A stretch of DNA of 64,000 nucleotides. Origin: Aquirufa nivalisilvae (GTDB lineage Bacteria; Bacteroidota; Bacteroidia; Cytophagales; Spirosomataceae). The stretch lies in NCBI RefSeq assembly GCF_004307455.1, contig NZ_SEWX01000004.1:1-64000 (forward strand), written 5' to 3'. A program made the position numbers and the translations under genes. This document shows, one piece after another, positions 31,340-40,111 of the stretch (position 1 is the stretch's first letter; each line of letters begins with the position of its first letter). The notes below the pieces were generated by a model. That model worked only from the letters and a program-made list of their open reading frames with translations, was not told where the DNA came from and made no database searches.

Positions 31340-31456
31340 ATGTTGACTTTGTCGCATGTTAAAAGAATAATTTGTTGAAAATTCAAACCTTTTATCCTTG
31401 ATCTAGTTTGAACATTGATTCATTTAATGAATGTCTCAATGAATGGATCCTAGTAT

Positions 31457-31594
31457 ATGCAAGGAGTTAAAAAGCAACATTTACCGGTTAAAATGTGCCC
31501 CATTTGCTTCAGGCCATTTTCTTGGCGCAAAAAATGGGAACGAGATTGGGATAAAATCGTGTATTGCAGTGAAAAGTGTAGAAGAAATAAATAA
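31457..31594 (+). CDS. DUF2256 zinc-ribbon-like small protein
   Basis: A 45-residue protein, [12 protein letters not shown] then [18 protein letters not shown] and a final [10 protein letters not shown]. It carries the DUF2256 pattern: Cys-x2-Cys, the RPF.WRKKW.RDWD core and a second Cys-x3-Cys. Four cysteines suggest a bound zinc ion. DUF2256 genes are often found beside photolyase-family genes, as here. Its last bases overlap the start of the DUF2805 gene. The longer frame beginning at 31443 in another phase crosses this gene and is not real over this stretch. Confidence 0.82.
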   Translation: MQGVKKQHLPVKMCPICFRPFSWRKKWERDWDKIVYCSEKCRRNK

Positions 31595-31862
31595 GTTAAC
31601 AGAAGAAGATACCGACAGAATCATTCAGATGGCCTGGGAAGATCGTACCCCATTTGAAGCCATCGAATTTCAGTTTGGATTGAAAGAAAAGGATGTCATT
31701 GAATTCATGCGACTGCATAGCAAGAGGTCAAGTTTTCAGATGTGGCGCAAAAGGATGTCGGGTCGAATCACCAAGCATGTGCAAAAAAGAGTAAGTGTAG
31801 ATCCTCGATTTAAATGTAGCCTACAAAGAAGTATTAGCCTCAATAAAATCAGTAAACGTTGA
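31569..31862 (+). CDS. DUF2805/TIGR03643 family protein
   Basis: A small basic protein of up to 97 residues. The family core is plain: [19 protein letters not shown], then [20 protein letters not shown] and [21 protein letters not shown]. It is likely a helix-turn-helix-like nucleic-acid-binding domain of unknown role. The start is uncertain: GTG at 31569 gives the full conserved N terminus and overlaps the DUF2256 end; ATG at 31629 would cut into it. Its stop overlaps the next gene's TTG start (TTGA). DUF2256, DUF2805 and the photolyase are therefore one coupled unit. Confidence 0.78.
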   Translation: MKSVEEINKLTEEDTDRIIQMAWEDRTPFEAIEFQFGLKEKDVIEFMRLHSKRSSFQMWRKRMSGRITKHVQKRVSVDPRFKCSLQRSISLNKISKR

Positions 31863-32944
31863 TTGAATTCCCCACGAGTTTAGCTGCAGTACATGATCGA
31901 ATTGATACTTTTGATCCTATTCACTATGCGCGTACAAGAAATTTCATTGATGGTGGAGTTTCTTCCCTTTCGCCTTATTTGTCTCGTGGATTTATCACGA
32001 TAACCGAAATATATCGGCGATTGAAAAATCGGGGATTTAGCTTTTCTGAATTGGAGAAATTCATTCAAGAATTGGCATGGCGAGAGTATTATACGAAAAC
32101 CTGGTTTCGATTGGGTGATGGTATTTTTCAAGATATCCGACATCCACAAGAGGGGGTGTTGCACCACGGAATTCCTGCAGCATTGGTTCATGCTCAAACG
32201 GGGATACAAGCTGTAGATTCTCAACTGGCGTATTTTGCTCAATCAGGCTATTTGCATAACCACATACGGATGTATATAGCGTCGTTGACTTGCAATGTGG
32301 CACATTATCATTGGTCTGCCCCAGCTACTTGGATGTACTATCATTTACTGGATGGGGATTTAGCTAGTAATGCACTTAGTTGGCAATGGTGCGCGGCTAC
32401 TTTTAGCAACAAGCCCTATTATGCCAATCAAGAAAATGTCAATCATTTCACCCACAGTGAACAAAGAAATACGGTGATTGATTGTAGTTACGAGGATTTA
32501 CCACAATTACCTGTGCCTGAGATATTGAAAAACGGGGTAGATTTTAAACCCCAAATGCCTGAAATTCCCTTTCAAATTCCGCAAATCAATACAGCACTTT
32601 CTACATTCGTGTATACCCATTATACCCTTGATCCTAATTTTCATAAAGGGGAGGAGGGGAATCGGATTTTGGTCATGGAGCCTTCCCATTTCAGACGTTT
32701 TCCCATGTCTCCCAATTCGATACAATTTATCATGGATTTGGCTGCCCAGATTCCCAACTTACAGGTTTATTATGGAGAATATGCAGATTTGGGTATCGAG
32801 GGAATATTTAGAGACCATCCTATCAATGCTCATTTTCGAGGGCAAAGGGAAGCATATCCTTTTCTAGCACCAGATTTGATGGGAGATTTCCCTAGTTTTT
32901 TTTCTTATTGGAATCCTCTGAAGAAGCTTCTGGAAAAAGAGTAA
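31859..32944 (+). CDS. FAD-binding photolyase-domain protein lacking the N-terminal antenna domain
   Basis: A 361-residue relative of DNA photolyase. It starts at once in the helical FAD-binding domain (SLSPYLSRGFITITEIYRRL; FIQELAWREYYTKTWF) and contains the DNA/FAD-contact stretch WMYYHLLDGDLASNALSWQW and KPYYANQENVN. The normal N-terminal alpha/beta domain is missing. Instead a C-terminal region of about 100 residues (RILVMEPSHFRRFP; VYYGEYADLGI) looks alpha/beta-like, as if the domain order were swapped. The TTG start overlaps the DUF2805 stop. Its 3' end overlaps the convergent photolyase by 53 bases. DNA repair or light sensing is likely but unproven. Confidence 0.82.
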   Translation: MIEFPTSLAAVHDRIDTFDPIHYARTRNFIDGGVSSLSPYLSRGFITITEIYRRLKNRGFSFSELEKFIQELAWREYYTKTWFRLGDGIFQDIRHPQEGVLHHGIPAALVHAQTGIQAVDSQLAYFAQSGYLHNHIRMYIASLTCNVAHYHWSAPATWMYYHLLDGDLASNALSWQWCAATFSNKPYYANQENVNHFTHSEQRNTVIDCSYEDLPQLPVPEILKNGVDFKPQMPEIPFQIPQINTALSTFVYTHYTLDPNFHKGEEGNRILVMEPSHFRRFPMSPNSIQFIMDLAAQIPNLQVYYGEYADLGIEGIFRDHPINAHFRGQREAYPFLAPDLMGDFPSFFSYWNPLKKLLEKE

Positions 32945-34412
32945 ATAGATAGCTTTCTGCCTGTTGTAAATGCGACTCTTTCTTTTCGAAAGACATCTTG
33001 TCCCAAGTGCTAATGAGCATAGCCCATCTAGGATTCTTGGAGAAAGTAGCTCTTTGTTTATCTAAAAAACGCCAAAATAGTCCATCCCAAATAACTTGCC
33101 ATGGACCTTTTTTATAATCACTCATTTTTAAAATGTAGTTGGATCCACATATATAGGGCTTTGTGGTCATCATGCCGCCATCACTAAATTGCGACATGCC
33201 ATAGACATTAGGTACCATGACCCAATCGTAGGCATCTATGTACATTTCCATAAACCACTGATATACAGCATCTGGTTTAATTTCACAGAGTAACATGAAA
33301 TTGCCTAGTACCATCAATCGTTCGATATGGTGGTTATAACCTGTTTTCAAAAGCTTTCGAATGGTCATATCCACAGGTTCTATGCCTGTAGAGGCTGAGT
33401 AAAATGCTTCTGGCATCTCATGCGTAAAATGCCAATAATTGGAAGTTCTTTGTTGCGAACCTATTTTTTGATACAGCAATTGGACAAATTCTCGCCAACC
33501 AATGATTTGTCGGATAACCCCTTCCAAACTATTCAATGGCGCATGAGTCTGAGCAATTTGAGATATAATCTTGGCAGGGTTCAAAAGCCCGACATTAATA
33601 AGTGGGCTTAGTACGCTATGAAATAAGGTAGATTCTTGAGCCAATATGGCATCTTCATAAATTCCGAAAAGGGAGAGTCGTTCTTGAATAAAAATTTCCA
33701 AAGCTATTTGAGCTTCCGCATGCGTACATGGATAGTAAGCGTTCAGAAATGGTTTCTCTAATGTTCCTTGATTGATAGAAAAATGTGTTTGAATATATTG
33801 AATAGCCTCTTGAATATATGGATTGGTAGAGGGGTTAGGAAAAGGCTGTGGGATATAGGTGTTTTTGGGTATTTTTTTTCTGTTTTCGGCATCAAAAGAC
33901 CATTGACCACCTAAAGGATTTTGTTGCTCATCTATTAGTATTTGAAGATTTTTTCTTTGTTGGATATAAAAAGCCGTTTGGAAATAGGTTTTTTTATTCC
34001 CCAAAACTTGAGCATCCTGATTCAAAAAATTGGGACTAGGGATTCTATTTTTGGGTACTCGACAAATACGATGTATCCTTCTTTCCAGCAAATAATCATG
34101 GGTGTCAAAATAGCTCAACTCAGTTAATCCATCATTTTGTAAAGATGACAGAAGCTCAATAATGTCTGATTTAGGATCGTTCGCTTCAATATATAGAACC
34201 TGAAATCCATGTTGTGTTAATAAATCAGCAAAATAGCGCAGGCTAGCACGGTGAAATAGGAGCTTCTGTTGATGAAAATTATATTGTTTGAAAAATAGAT
34301 CGGATTCAATCAAATAAAATGTTTGATCACGAGGCAATACCAATGCTTCTTCAAATAACTGATGGGGGAAAATTAGAAAAGCTTTCACAGCAGGGTAGTT
34401 GAGGGTCTGCAA
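32892..34412 (-). CDS. Photolyase-related protein of the FeS-BCP (PhrB/CryB) branch without the usual cluster cysteines
   Basis: A 506-residue flavoprotein relative. The N-terminal domain (FLIFPHQLFEE, FHRASLRYFADLL) and the FAD-binding region (PNVYGMSQFSDGGMMTTKPY) match the bacterial (6-4) photolyase/CryB branch. In PhrB, the motif after NYI..MSDY is Cys-x2-Cys followed by another Cys. Here it reads MSDYKKGPWQVIWDGLFWRF, so these [4Fe-4S] ligands are gone and the insert is shortened. It probably binds FAD but not the cluster. It faces the FAD-domain photolyase gene, with a 53-base 3' overlap. Confidence 0.85.
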   Translation of the reverse strand: MQTLNYPAVKAFLIFPHQLFEEALVLPRDQTFYLIESDLFFKQYNFHQQKLLFHRASLRYFADLLTQHGFQVLYIEANDPKSDIIELLSSLQNDGLTELSYFDTHDYLLERRIHRICRVPKNRIPSPNFLNQDAQVLGNKKTYFQTAFYIQQRKNLQILIDEQQNPLGGQWSFDAENRKKIPKNTYIPQPFPNPSTNPYIQEAIQYIQTHFSINQGTLEKPFLNAYYPCTHAEAQIALEIFIQERLSLFGIYEDAILAQESTLFHSVLSPLINVGLLNPAKIISQIAQTHAPLNSLEGVIRQIIGWREFVQLLYQKIGSQQRTSNYWHFTHEMPEAFYSASTGIEPVDMTIRKLLKTGYNHHIERLMVLGNFMLLCEIKPDAVYQWFMEMYIDAYDWVMVPNVYGMSQFSDGGMMTTKPYICGSNYILKMSDYKKGPWQVIWDGLFWRFLDKQRATFSKNPRWAMLISTWDKMSFEKKESHLQQAESYLFTLFPEASSEDSNKKKN

Positions 34413-34447
34413 TGAGAACTATTGAAATTAAGAAGATGTTTTGAAAG

Positions 34448-35656
34448 CTATTGGTTATTGGAAAATTGTTCTTTTATCATGCGAATGGGTTTAATCACAT
34501 AATAGACAAAGTGAAAAGGTTTTGGCAATGGTAAAAATAGGTAATCTTTGATATTGGGTTTTAGAATCAGATTGATGTGTCGAAATAGGAGATTTATTGC
34601 TTTTGATTTGGCATCTAATAATAAAATCCGTTTGATCATGAAATAATAAAAATAGGCTATCGTCGACTTTTTGTTTACCCAATTTTCATTAGAAAGAAGT
34701 GAATCAATAAAAAATCGTTGAGTCTTTTTGGGAATCTCAATGGGAAAATGTTGAGGGATTTGAATTCCAAATAAATGAACAATGATATTCCCTGCCATTT
34801 CATACGAATGTTTAAGGCCGATTTTTTCAAAATGCTGATAAAGTAAATTCCATTGCTTCTCTTCTAATTTTTGCGCTGCTTGAGCAATGTCGATAAAGTT
34901 TCGCAAGAAGTTGAAAACATCTTTTCCAGCATGATGAAACAAGACTGCTAAAAAATGAGATTCATTTGTCAATCTGAATATTTTATCTTGGATTAAAGTG
35001 TGTTTTTCAGAATCTTTATTCAGCAATTGAGTGACTTCATTTGAATATAAAAGCTCAGAATTTCCAATACACCAATGTAGCTCCACATGGTAGAGTCTTT
35101 GTCCATTTTGATAAAAATCTAGGTTATATTCGTTTTCCTTTGATTTTAAGTTATCCCAACCATGTAATAATTCCATTTCATTTTCGGGGAGATAACTTTC
35201 TTTTTTAAGTATTGCGATGCAAGCTTGTAAGTCTTCCCAGTTGATTAATAAGTCAATGTCACATGAAATTCTGGAGACCAGATTTCCATAGAATTGTTGA
35301 GAAAAAGTAGCTCCTTTGAATGGAATAGCTTGAATGTTAGCACTTTGGAATAGTCGAATGATTCTTTCTGCCTCTTGGGTGAGTTGCCAGTTTCTTAATG
35401 TGATTTGTTGAAGTCTACTTTTTAATTGGTTTAATTCCGTAAACCTTTCACCACTCTGTAAAATGGATTGATATACGATGGGTGGAACTTTATGGTATTC
35501 TGAGTAACTACTAAATTTTGCCCAATCAATTGGATTAGACTGTATAAATTGGCGTATTTCATTAACATGAGAGGTTTTGAAATGACATCTAATACATAGC
35601 ATAATGAGTGCCATTTCTACATCATATTCACTCTTTATTTCCTCTATAGATATCAT
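34448..35656 (-). CDS. Nucleotidyltransferase of the lasso peptide cluster
   Basis: A 402-residue protein of the nucleotidyltransferase family seen in lasso and other peptide clusters. The family core is IPFKGATFSQQFYGN followed by the acidic metal-binding pair Asp133-x-Asp135 (SCDIDLLINWEDL). The rest is helical. In lasso clusters that also encode an HPr-kinase-like enzyme, such proteins may add a further group to the phosphorylated C-terminal Ser; this is inference. It lies 129 bases downstream of the cyclase gene on the same strand, so it forms the end of the leftward B1-C-NT transcript. Confidence 0.82.
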   Translation of the reverse strand: MISIEEIKSEYDVEMALIMLCIRCHFKTSHVNEIRQFIQSNPIDWAKFSSYSEYHKVPPIVYQSILQSGERFTELNQLKSRLQQITLRNWQLTQEAERIIRLFQSANIQAIPFKGATFSQQFYGNLVSRISCDIDLLINWEDLQACIAILKKESYLPENEMELLHGWDNLKSKENEYNLDFYQNGQRLYHVELHWCIGNSELLYSNEVTQLLNKDSEKHTLIQDKIFRLTNESHFLAVLFHHAGKDVFNFLRNFIDIAQAAQKLEEKQWNLLYQHFEKIGLKHSYEMAGNIIVHLFGIQIPQHFPIEIPKKTQRFFIDSLLSNENWVNKKSTIAYFYYFMIKRILLLDAKSKAINLLFRHINLILKPNIKDYLFLPLPKPFHFVYYVIKPIRMIKEQFSNNQ

Positions 35657-35785
35657 CTTTATCCGGTTTTCAAAAATCTAATTATACTTTATTTCGCTAT
35701 CCATTTTACTATAATAAGCACGTAATCAAGTTTTTGTGCTTATTGTGTAGACTTAGGTTTGAGGTCAATTACTTGCCCCAATTGA

Positions 35786-37681
35786 TTAGTCGAATTTTTT
35801 TAGGAATCGAGCGAATTGAATGGATTTTAAAATTTTTTGTTGCTTTTCAAAAGTTGACCCATTTTCTAAATCGGCATGAAAAATGGGCAAATCTGCTTCT
35901 AATTGTTTCAAATCAAAATAGTGATTGGCCATTGAACTTTTTTTAATTGTATCTAGTATTTTGAATAAGTCACTTTCGTTTTCTAAAATCCTAGGAGTTA
36001 GGTCTGAGTTTTGAAGACCTTTTTTATTGGAGAATAATACTGAATCAGGTAATTTATTTCGCATCATATTTTTAACAAGCATACGATATTGGTAATGCGA
36101 ATCGATAAACTCTTCATTGGGTATTCTGAAAAAGTAATTGACTAAATCAATGTCACAGGTAGGATCTCTTAATTCAATCCCATAATATTGTCCAAAAGTT
36201 GCTCCCAACAAACTACGAGGTATATACAATTGGATTAATCTTTGTTTAGCTTCATAGCCTGAAGAGTAGACTTTGAGAAAACTAGTTCCATTTTTTTCTA
36301 AATCATTTATGATATCATAGTCCTCTAAAACAGTTGAATTTATATATTGACTTTGTACATAGTTTTTTAAACTAGGGTCTTTCTTTTCCCCAATTTTTTT
36401 GAGGTATTTATATACAATGGGTTTAACCAATTGGCTTTTAAAATACCTGTAGGGGTGGTTCAATAACCTTTCCCAAGAATGCTTAAGTAGATAATCTTCA
36501 CCTGTATATGATACAGAACCATTTCCTCCCTCTCCTGTCAAAATGGTGCCAAATCCATCTTTAGCACAGTTTTTGTAAAGGTCTATGATCCAAAAAATAT
36601 TACTTGCTGCATGTACCGGGCCATCTAAGATATCTAGACCAATTTCAAGGCCATCAATGGGCGAAAAATCACCAGCAGATAAGTAATGGGCCTTGATATT
36701 ACCTGAAGTATCCACGATTGATTGGATATTGGAGTGTTCATTTAATTCCCTGAGCGAGGAGAGTGGGTGCTTTTGAAGCCAGTCTGTATAATGAGGTACG
36801 TGACTATAGGTATTTAGTTGTTTACCTTCTTGTTTGAGAAGTTCTGCTGCGATATAACTGACGCTACTACTATCTAGTCCGCCGCTTAACATGGATGCAA
36901 CGGGTTTGTAACTTCTTAAACGTCTTTTTACGGCAACTTGGAATATTTCAACTATCTCATGTAAATAGTCTTGTTTATTTTTATAATGGATTTCTTGGAC
37001 ATTTTGTGGAGGCCAATATTTTTTTAAGGATTTTTCTTGATGTGATAAAAATATAGAAAAGCCGTTCGGTAAGTAGTATACGTCTTTGTAAAAAGTCAGA
37101 CCTTCTTCCAACTTCTCTTCAAATTTCCAAATACTTAAATATGAAATGAAGTAGAATTCATTTAATCGAATGCTGTATTTGGGTAACTGAAGGATGGATT
37201 TGATGGAAGAGCTGAATGCAAAAAACTCTTTTGACTGATAATAATAGAGGGATGTATAACCCATGACATCTCGGGTTATGAATAGTTTTTTAGATTCGTA
37301 ATGGTACGCCGCTAAGCTCCATTCGCCTTTTAAATGTAGTTGAACCTGATCTCCATATTTTAGATAGGCTTGTAGCATAATAAATGAATCCGAAATTTCA
37401 TCCCCTTTGCCTAAAGCTAAGCTATAAATTAATTCTTCTCTATTGTCTATTCTACCTTGAGAAACAAAAAGTGTGTCAATTTCACTTAAATACAAGGGGA
37501 GTACATCATATACATCTTCTTCAGTACCATAAGTAAGCTGTTTAGCAAAAATGGCTTCCTTGTTTTTATTGATTTTGATTTTTTCATGAGGCATATTTTT
37601 TAGTGGTTCAAGCATTTTACTCATGCATGAATCATCCGCATTTTCTTGATCAAAATAGACTAATCCCAATAATAAACTCAT
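35786..37681 (-). CDS. Lasso peptide cyclase (asparagine-synthetase-like, C protein)
   Basis: A 631-residue homologue of asparagine synthetase B. The N-terminal glutaminase-like fold is present but the second residue is Ser (MSLLLG), so the catalytic Cys2 is missing. The ATP-pyrophosphatase loop is intact as Ser266-GGLDSSS-273. McjC-type cyclases use this site to activate the ring Asp/Glu side chain as an AMP ester and then join it to the core N terminus. It is preceded by B1 (73-base gap) and followed by the nucleotidyltransferase. Flanking B1, B2 and precursors make this the C protein rather than a true asparagine synthetase. Confidence 0.92.
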   Translation of the reverse strand: MSLLLGLVYFDQENADDSCMSKMLEPLKNMPHEKIKINKNKEAIFAKQLTYGTEEDVYDVLPLYLSEIDTLFVSQGRIDNREELIYSLALGKGDEISDSFIMLQAYLKYGDQVQLHLKGEWSLAAYHYESKKLFITRDVMGYTSLYYYQSKEFFAFSSSIKSILQLPKYSIRLNEFYFISYLSIWKFEEKLEEGLTFYKDVYYLPNGFSIFLSHQEKSLKKYWPPQNVQEIHYKNKQDYLHEIVEIFQVAVKRRLRSYKPVASMLSGGLDSSSVSYIAAELLKQEGKQLNTYSHVPHYTDWLQKHPLSSLRELNEHSNIQSIVDTSGNIKAHYLSAGDFSPIDGLEIGLDILDGPVHAASNIFWIIDLYKNCAKDGFGTILTGEGGNGSVSYTGEDYLLKHSWERLLNHPYRYFKSQLVKPIVYKYLKKIGEKKDPSLKNYVQSQYINSTVLEDYDIINDLEKNGTSFLKVYSSGYEAKQRLIQLYIPRSLLGATFGQYYGIELRDPTCDIDLVNYFFRIPNEEFIDSHYQYRMLVKNMMRNKLPDSVLFSNKKGLQNSDLTPRILENESDLFKILDTIKKSSMANHYFDLKQLEADLPIFHADLENGSTFEKQQKILKSIQFARFLKKFD

Positions 37682-37754
37682 GGCAATGAAAATAAGGGTA
37701 TAATATAATAAAGCGATTTAATGCTAAGGAAGTCCTAATGAAACTTATAGAAGT

Positions 37755-38051
37755 TTAGGATTCGATAATTAATAAATCATGAAGGATTAAAGTATTCAAA
37801 AATTCCAATACATGCGTTTGACATGCTTGTTCTTCAACATCGTATTTGAAGAGTAAAGCTTGAATTAAATCATGAATGGTAATTGGATTTTTTATTAAAT
37901 CCCAAATAGCAGTTCCGATTCGATTTAAATTAAGATAATTCCCATTTTTTAAGTCCATAATGACAACTTCATCATGCAATACATTACTCATGATGTGGGA
38001 ACTGTTAGAAGAAATGATAGTAGTGAGAGTTAGCTCAGTAGACGGATGCAT
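37755..38051 (-). CDS. PqqD-family leader-binding protein (lasso B1, RRE)
   Basis: A 98-residue PqqD-like RiPP recognition element. The family pattern is clear: DEVVIMDLKNGNYLNLNRIGTAIWDLI, then a helical half (TIHDLIQALLFKYDVEEQACQTHVLEFLNTL). In lasso systems this B1 protein binds the leader and presents the precursor to the B2 protease and the cyclase. It starts the leftward transcript with C and the nucleotidyltransferase and is divergent from the HPr-kinase/B2 genes. Confidence 0.9.
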   Translation of the reverse strand: MHPSTELTLTTIISSNSSHIMSNVLHDEVVIMDLKNGNYLNLNRIGTAIWDLIKNPITIHDLIQALLFKYDVEEQACQTHVLEFLNTLILHDLLIIES

Positions 38052-38345
38052 ACTTAGGGAATTAAATAGGTTTTCTAGAGAATAATTTTCCTAGTCCAAT
38101 CGAAAGAAAGTATGTCTTTAATGAATGGTACAAGGAAATAATCAATTGGTTAAAGTTATTAATATATTATTTAATTTCTATCTTGGAACGATATCAAAGG
38201 TCTATTTTTTTGATTTTGAAGTGCTAATTGGTTTTTTTAGAAACACATATCACCATTATTGATTTTCTTTGTTTTTGAATTGAGCTATCAGATAAATACT
38301 AATTTCTGTTTAGCTAAATTGTGCAATTTGATCTATTCATTTTAA
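38052..38345. promoter_or_regulatory. Divergent promoter region of the lasso cluster
   Basis: An AT-rich, 294-base gene-free stretch separates the leftward B1-C-NT genes from the rightward kinase-B2-precursor genes. Promoters for both must lie here. No clear operator or promoter consensus could be pinned down by eye. Confidence 0.45.
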
Positions 38346-39272
38346 ATGAAGAATATGTTATTTAACTATTGGGCTTTTGGATTGAAAATTCAATCGGATA
38401 TCGAATTCCCTGAATTTGTAAATTCGGAATTCGATATGGCAGATTTGGTGATTTCGAGTCGAAAAGTTTCTAATAAATTGAAATCAAAGCCTTTGATAGA
38501 AGAGAATAAAGAGGCAATAAATGAAGATGAATATTATTTGGAGGTGGACAATGTTGCCAAATATTATGCCTATCAAGGGAAAATAATTGATGTGGATTTT
38601 AATCCATTAGCAGATTCGCGTACCATCAGGATTTATTTGTTGGCAACAGTCATGGCTGCTGTATTGCATCAAAGAGATTGTATACCCTTGCATGCTTCTT
38701 CTATTAAATGGAAGAATGGATTGATTATTATATCAGGAGATTCTGGTGCAGGAAAATCAACGACAGTTTCGGGTTTATTGAAATCTGGATATTCTATTTT
38801 TAGTGATGATGTAATCGTTTTAAAGCAAGAGGAAAACCAAGAAGTTCAAGCTAGAGCATCATACCCCATGATAAAATTATGGGATGATGCTATTGAAAAA
38901 TTGCAAAGTGAAATGTTTGAAAAAAGAGATTTTTTAGTAAAACCAGGATATGAGAAATTTGGATTTTTTTTTCACGAGCAATTTGATCAAAATCCATATC
39001 CTATCAAATTGATTCTAGTGTTGAAAATCAAAGAAGTAGATCAAGTAGAATATCAAGAATTACACGGAGGAGAAGCGTTTAAAGAATTTATAGCACAATC
39101 ATATCGACCAAATTTATTGCACAGTAATTCACTGAGAGCATTGAACTACGCTATGTTGGTAGCTATTTTGAAAAATGCCAAATTGGTAGTGGTAAATAGA
39201 CCTTCCGTATGTAATCCTGAAATATTATTATCGACCATTGAAACCATTATTCAGCATGAATATCCTGTATAA
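38346..39272 (+). CDS. HPr-kinase-like protein of the lasso cluster (candidate peptide kinase)
   Basis: A 308-residue protein with the C-terminal catalytic fold of HPr kinase. The Walker A loop is SGDSGAGKSTT (Gly131 to Thr139), preceded by the family PLHASS stretch with His116 and followed by YSIFSDDVIVL. The HPr-serine kinase N-terminal domain is absent. In the paeninodin cluster a kinase of this class phosphorylates the C-terminal Ser of the precursor. All three precursors here end in Ser, so the same reaction is predicted. Its end overlaps the B2 start by 17 bases. Confidence 0.88.
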   Translation: MKNMLFNYWAFGLKIQSDIEFPEFVNSEFDMADLVISSRKVSNKLKSKPLIEENKEAINEDEYYLEVDNVAKYYAYQGKIIDVDFNPLADSRTIRIYLLATVMAAVLHQRDCIPLHASSIKWKNGLIIISGDSGAGKSTTVSGLLKSGYSIFSDDVIVLKQEENQEVQARASYPMIKLWDDAIEKLQSEMFEKRDFLVKPGYEKFGFFFHEQFDQNPYPIKLILVLKIKEVDQVEYQELHGGEAFKEFIAQSYRPNLLHSNSLRALNYAMLVAILKNAKLVVVNRPSVCNPEILLSTIETIIQHEYPV

Positions 39273-39675
39273 GTCGAAAGAAATTGGGTTATTTGTTGAA
39301 GCTTGGATTTGGTTGGCATTTGCCAGAATGGCCATATTAATTCTTTCATTCGAATATTTGATGAAACTGATTGGTAAGCCGCTTTCAGCTCAAGAATGGG
39401 TAAAGGCAAATCAAGTTCTGGATCGCTTTATTCCTATAAATCAAGCTATTGAACGAGCATCTCGATATTCATTTTGGAGGACTAAATGCTTTGAACAAGC
39501 TCTAACGGCCAAATGGATGTTGGGCAGTCGAGGCCAAACTACCTATTTGTATTTTGGAGTAAGAAAAGAATTAAGTTTAGGCCTTACTGCTCATGCCTGG
39601 TTGGTATGTGAGGGGGAAATAGTAACCGGAGGCAATGGAGCCTCTGATTTTACAGCGATAAGTTGCATTATTTAA
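39256..39675 (+). CDS. Lasso peptide leader protease (B2 protein, transglutaminase-like)
   Basis: A 139-residue McjB-C-type cysteine protease that removes the leader. From the ATG at 39256 the likely catalytic residues are Cys78 (WRTKCFEQALTAKWML) and His113 (LTAHAWLVCEGE). An N-terminal hydrophobic helix (AWIWLAFARMAILIL) is usual for B2 proteins. A TTG at 39238 in the same frame is an alternative start; both lie inside the kinase gene, so the two are coupled. The first precursor gene begins 57 bases downstream. Confidence 0.9.
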   Translation: MNILYKSKEIGLFVEAWIWLAFARMAILILSFEYLMKLIGKPLSAQEWVKANQVLDRFIPINQAIERASRYSFWRTKCFEQALTAKWMLGSRGQTTYLYFGVRKELSLGLTAHAWLVCEGEIVTGGNGASDFTAISCII

Positions 39676-39870
39676 TTTTTTTTAAGAAAATAGCAGTTTG
39701 ATAATTTTTACATAAAATATAAACCTGTTAAAATGGAAAAAATGAAAGAAAACGCTTCTCAAGTAGAAGCTAAAGAAATTTGGGCAAAACCTGAGTTAGA
39801 GACAGTTTCTGTTAAAGAGAATACTTTAGCAGGAGGTCCAGGTGCCAGTGATTTTGGTATTTTTAGCTAA
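39620..39870 (+). repeat. Duplicated block, copy 1 (B2 3' end plus precursor 1)
   Basis: This block runs from the last codons of B2 through the spacer and the whole precursor 1 gene. It is repeated about 492 bases downstream at 40112-40362. The spacer segment ACATAAAATATAAACCTGTT before the ATG is identical in both copies. Confidence 0.8.
39733..39870 (+). CDS. Lasso peptide precursor 1 (45 aa)
   Basis: This short gene has leader residues 1-32, starting MEKMKENASQVEAKEIWAKP and ending VKENTL. The Thr at leader position -2 is the known lasso recognition/cleavage residue. The core is AGGPGASDFGIFS: Ala1 can close onto Asp8 to make an 8-residue macrolactam with a 5-residue tail. WAKP-x-L stands where the YxxP-x-L leader motif bound by B1 is normally found. 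The gene follows B2 by 57 bases and is followed by a strong terminator. The C-terminal Ser is the predicted kinase target. Confidence 0.9.
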   Translation: MEKMKENASQVEAKEIWAKPELETVSVKENTLAGGPGASDFGIFS

Positions 39871-39951
39871 TCTATTCTGGTTAGTTGAATTTATATTAAT
39901 TAACGAGTCTAAGTAGAAGAAGCTAGATTTTTTGGTTAATATGCAAGAATG

Positions 39952-39996
39952 GAACAGATGAAAGAGATATGACAGCTTTCATCTGTTCTTTTTTTT
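39952..39996 (+). terminator. Strong terminator after precursor 1
   Basis: A perfect 13-base stem (GAACAGATGAAAG / CTTTCATCTGTTC) is followed by eight T residues. It closes the kinase-B2-precursor 1 transcript, so precursors 2 and 3 must rely on read-through or their own promoters. Confidence 0.92.
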
Positions 39997-40111
39997 AGAG
40001 GTTTTTAATTGATTTTGTTGAAATTCGAATAGGTGTCAATGGCTGAATTATTTGTTCTCATACCAAAGAGAAAAATCTAAAGTTCATGTCTAATAATTAT
40101 GTCATGAGGAA

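Noticed and set aside
31443-31568. Long open frame upstream of DUF2805 (starts [18 protein letters not shown])
   Set aside because: It runs in another phase through the DUF2256 gene, whose cysteine pattern is convincing. The family N terminus of DUF2805 begins only after about residue 50 of this frame.
35786-37681. True asparagine synthetase
   Set aside because: The N-terminal Cys nucleophile is missing, and B1, B2 and precursor genes lie beside it, which identifies a lasso cyclase.
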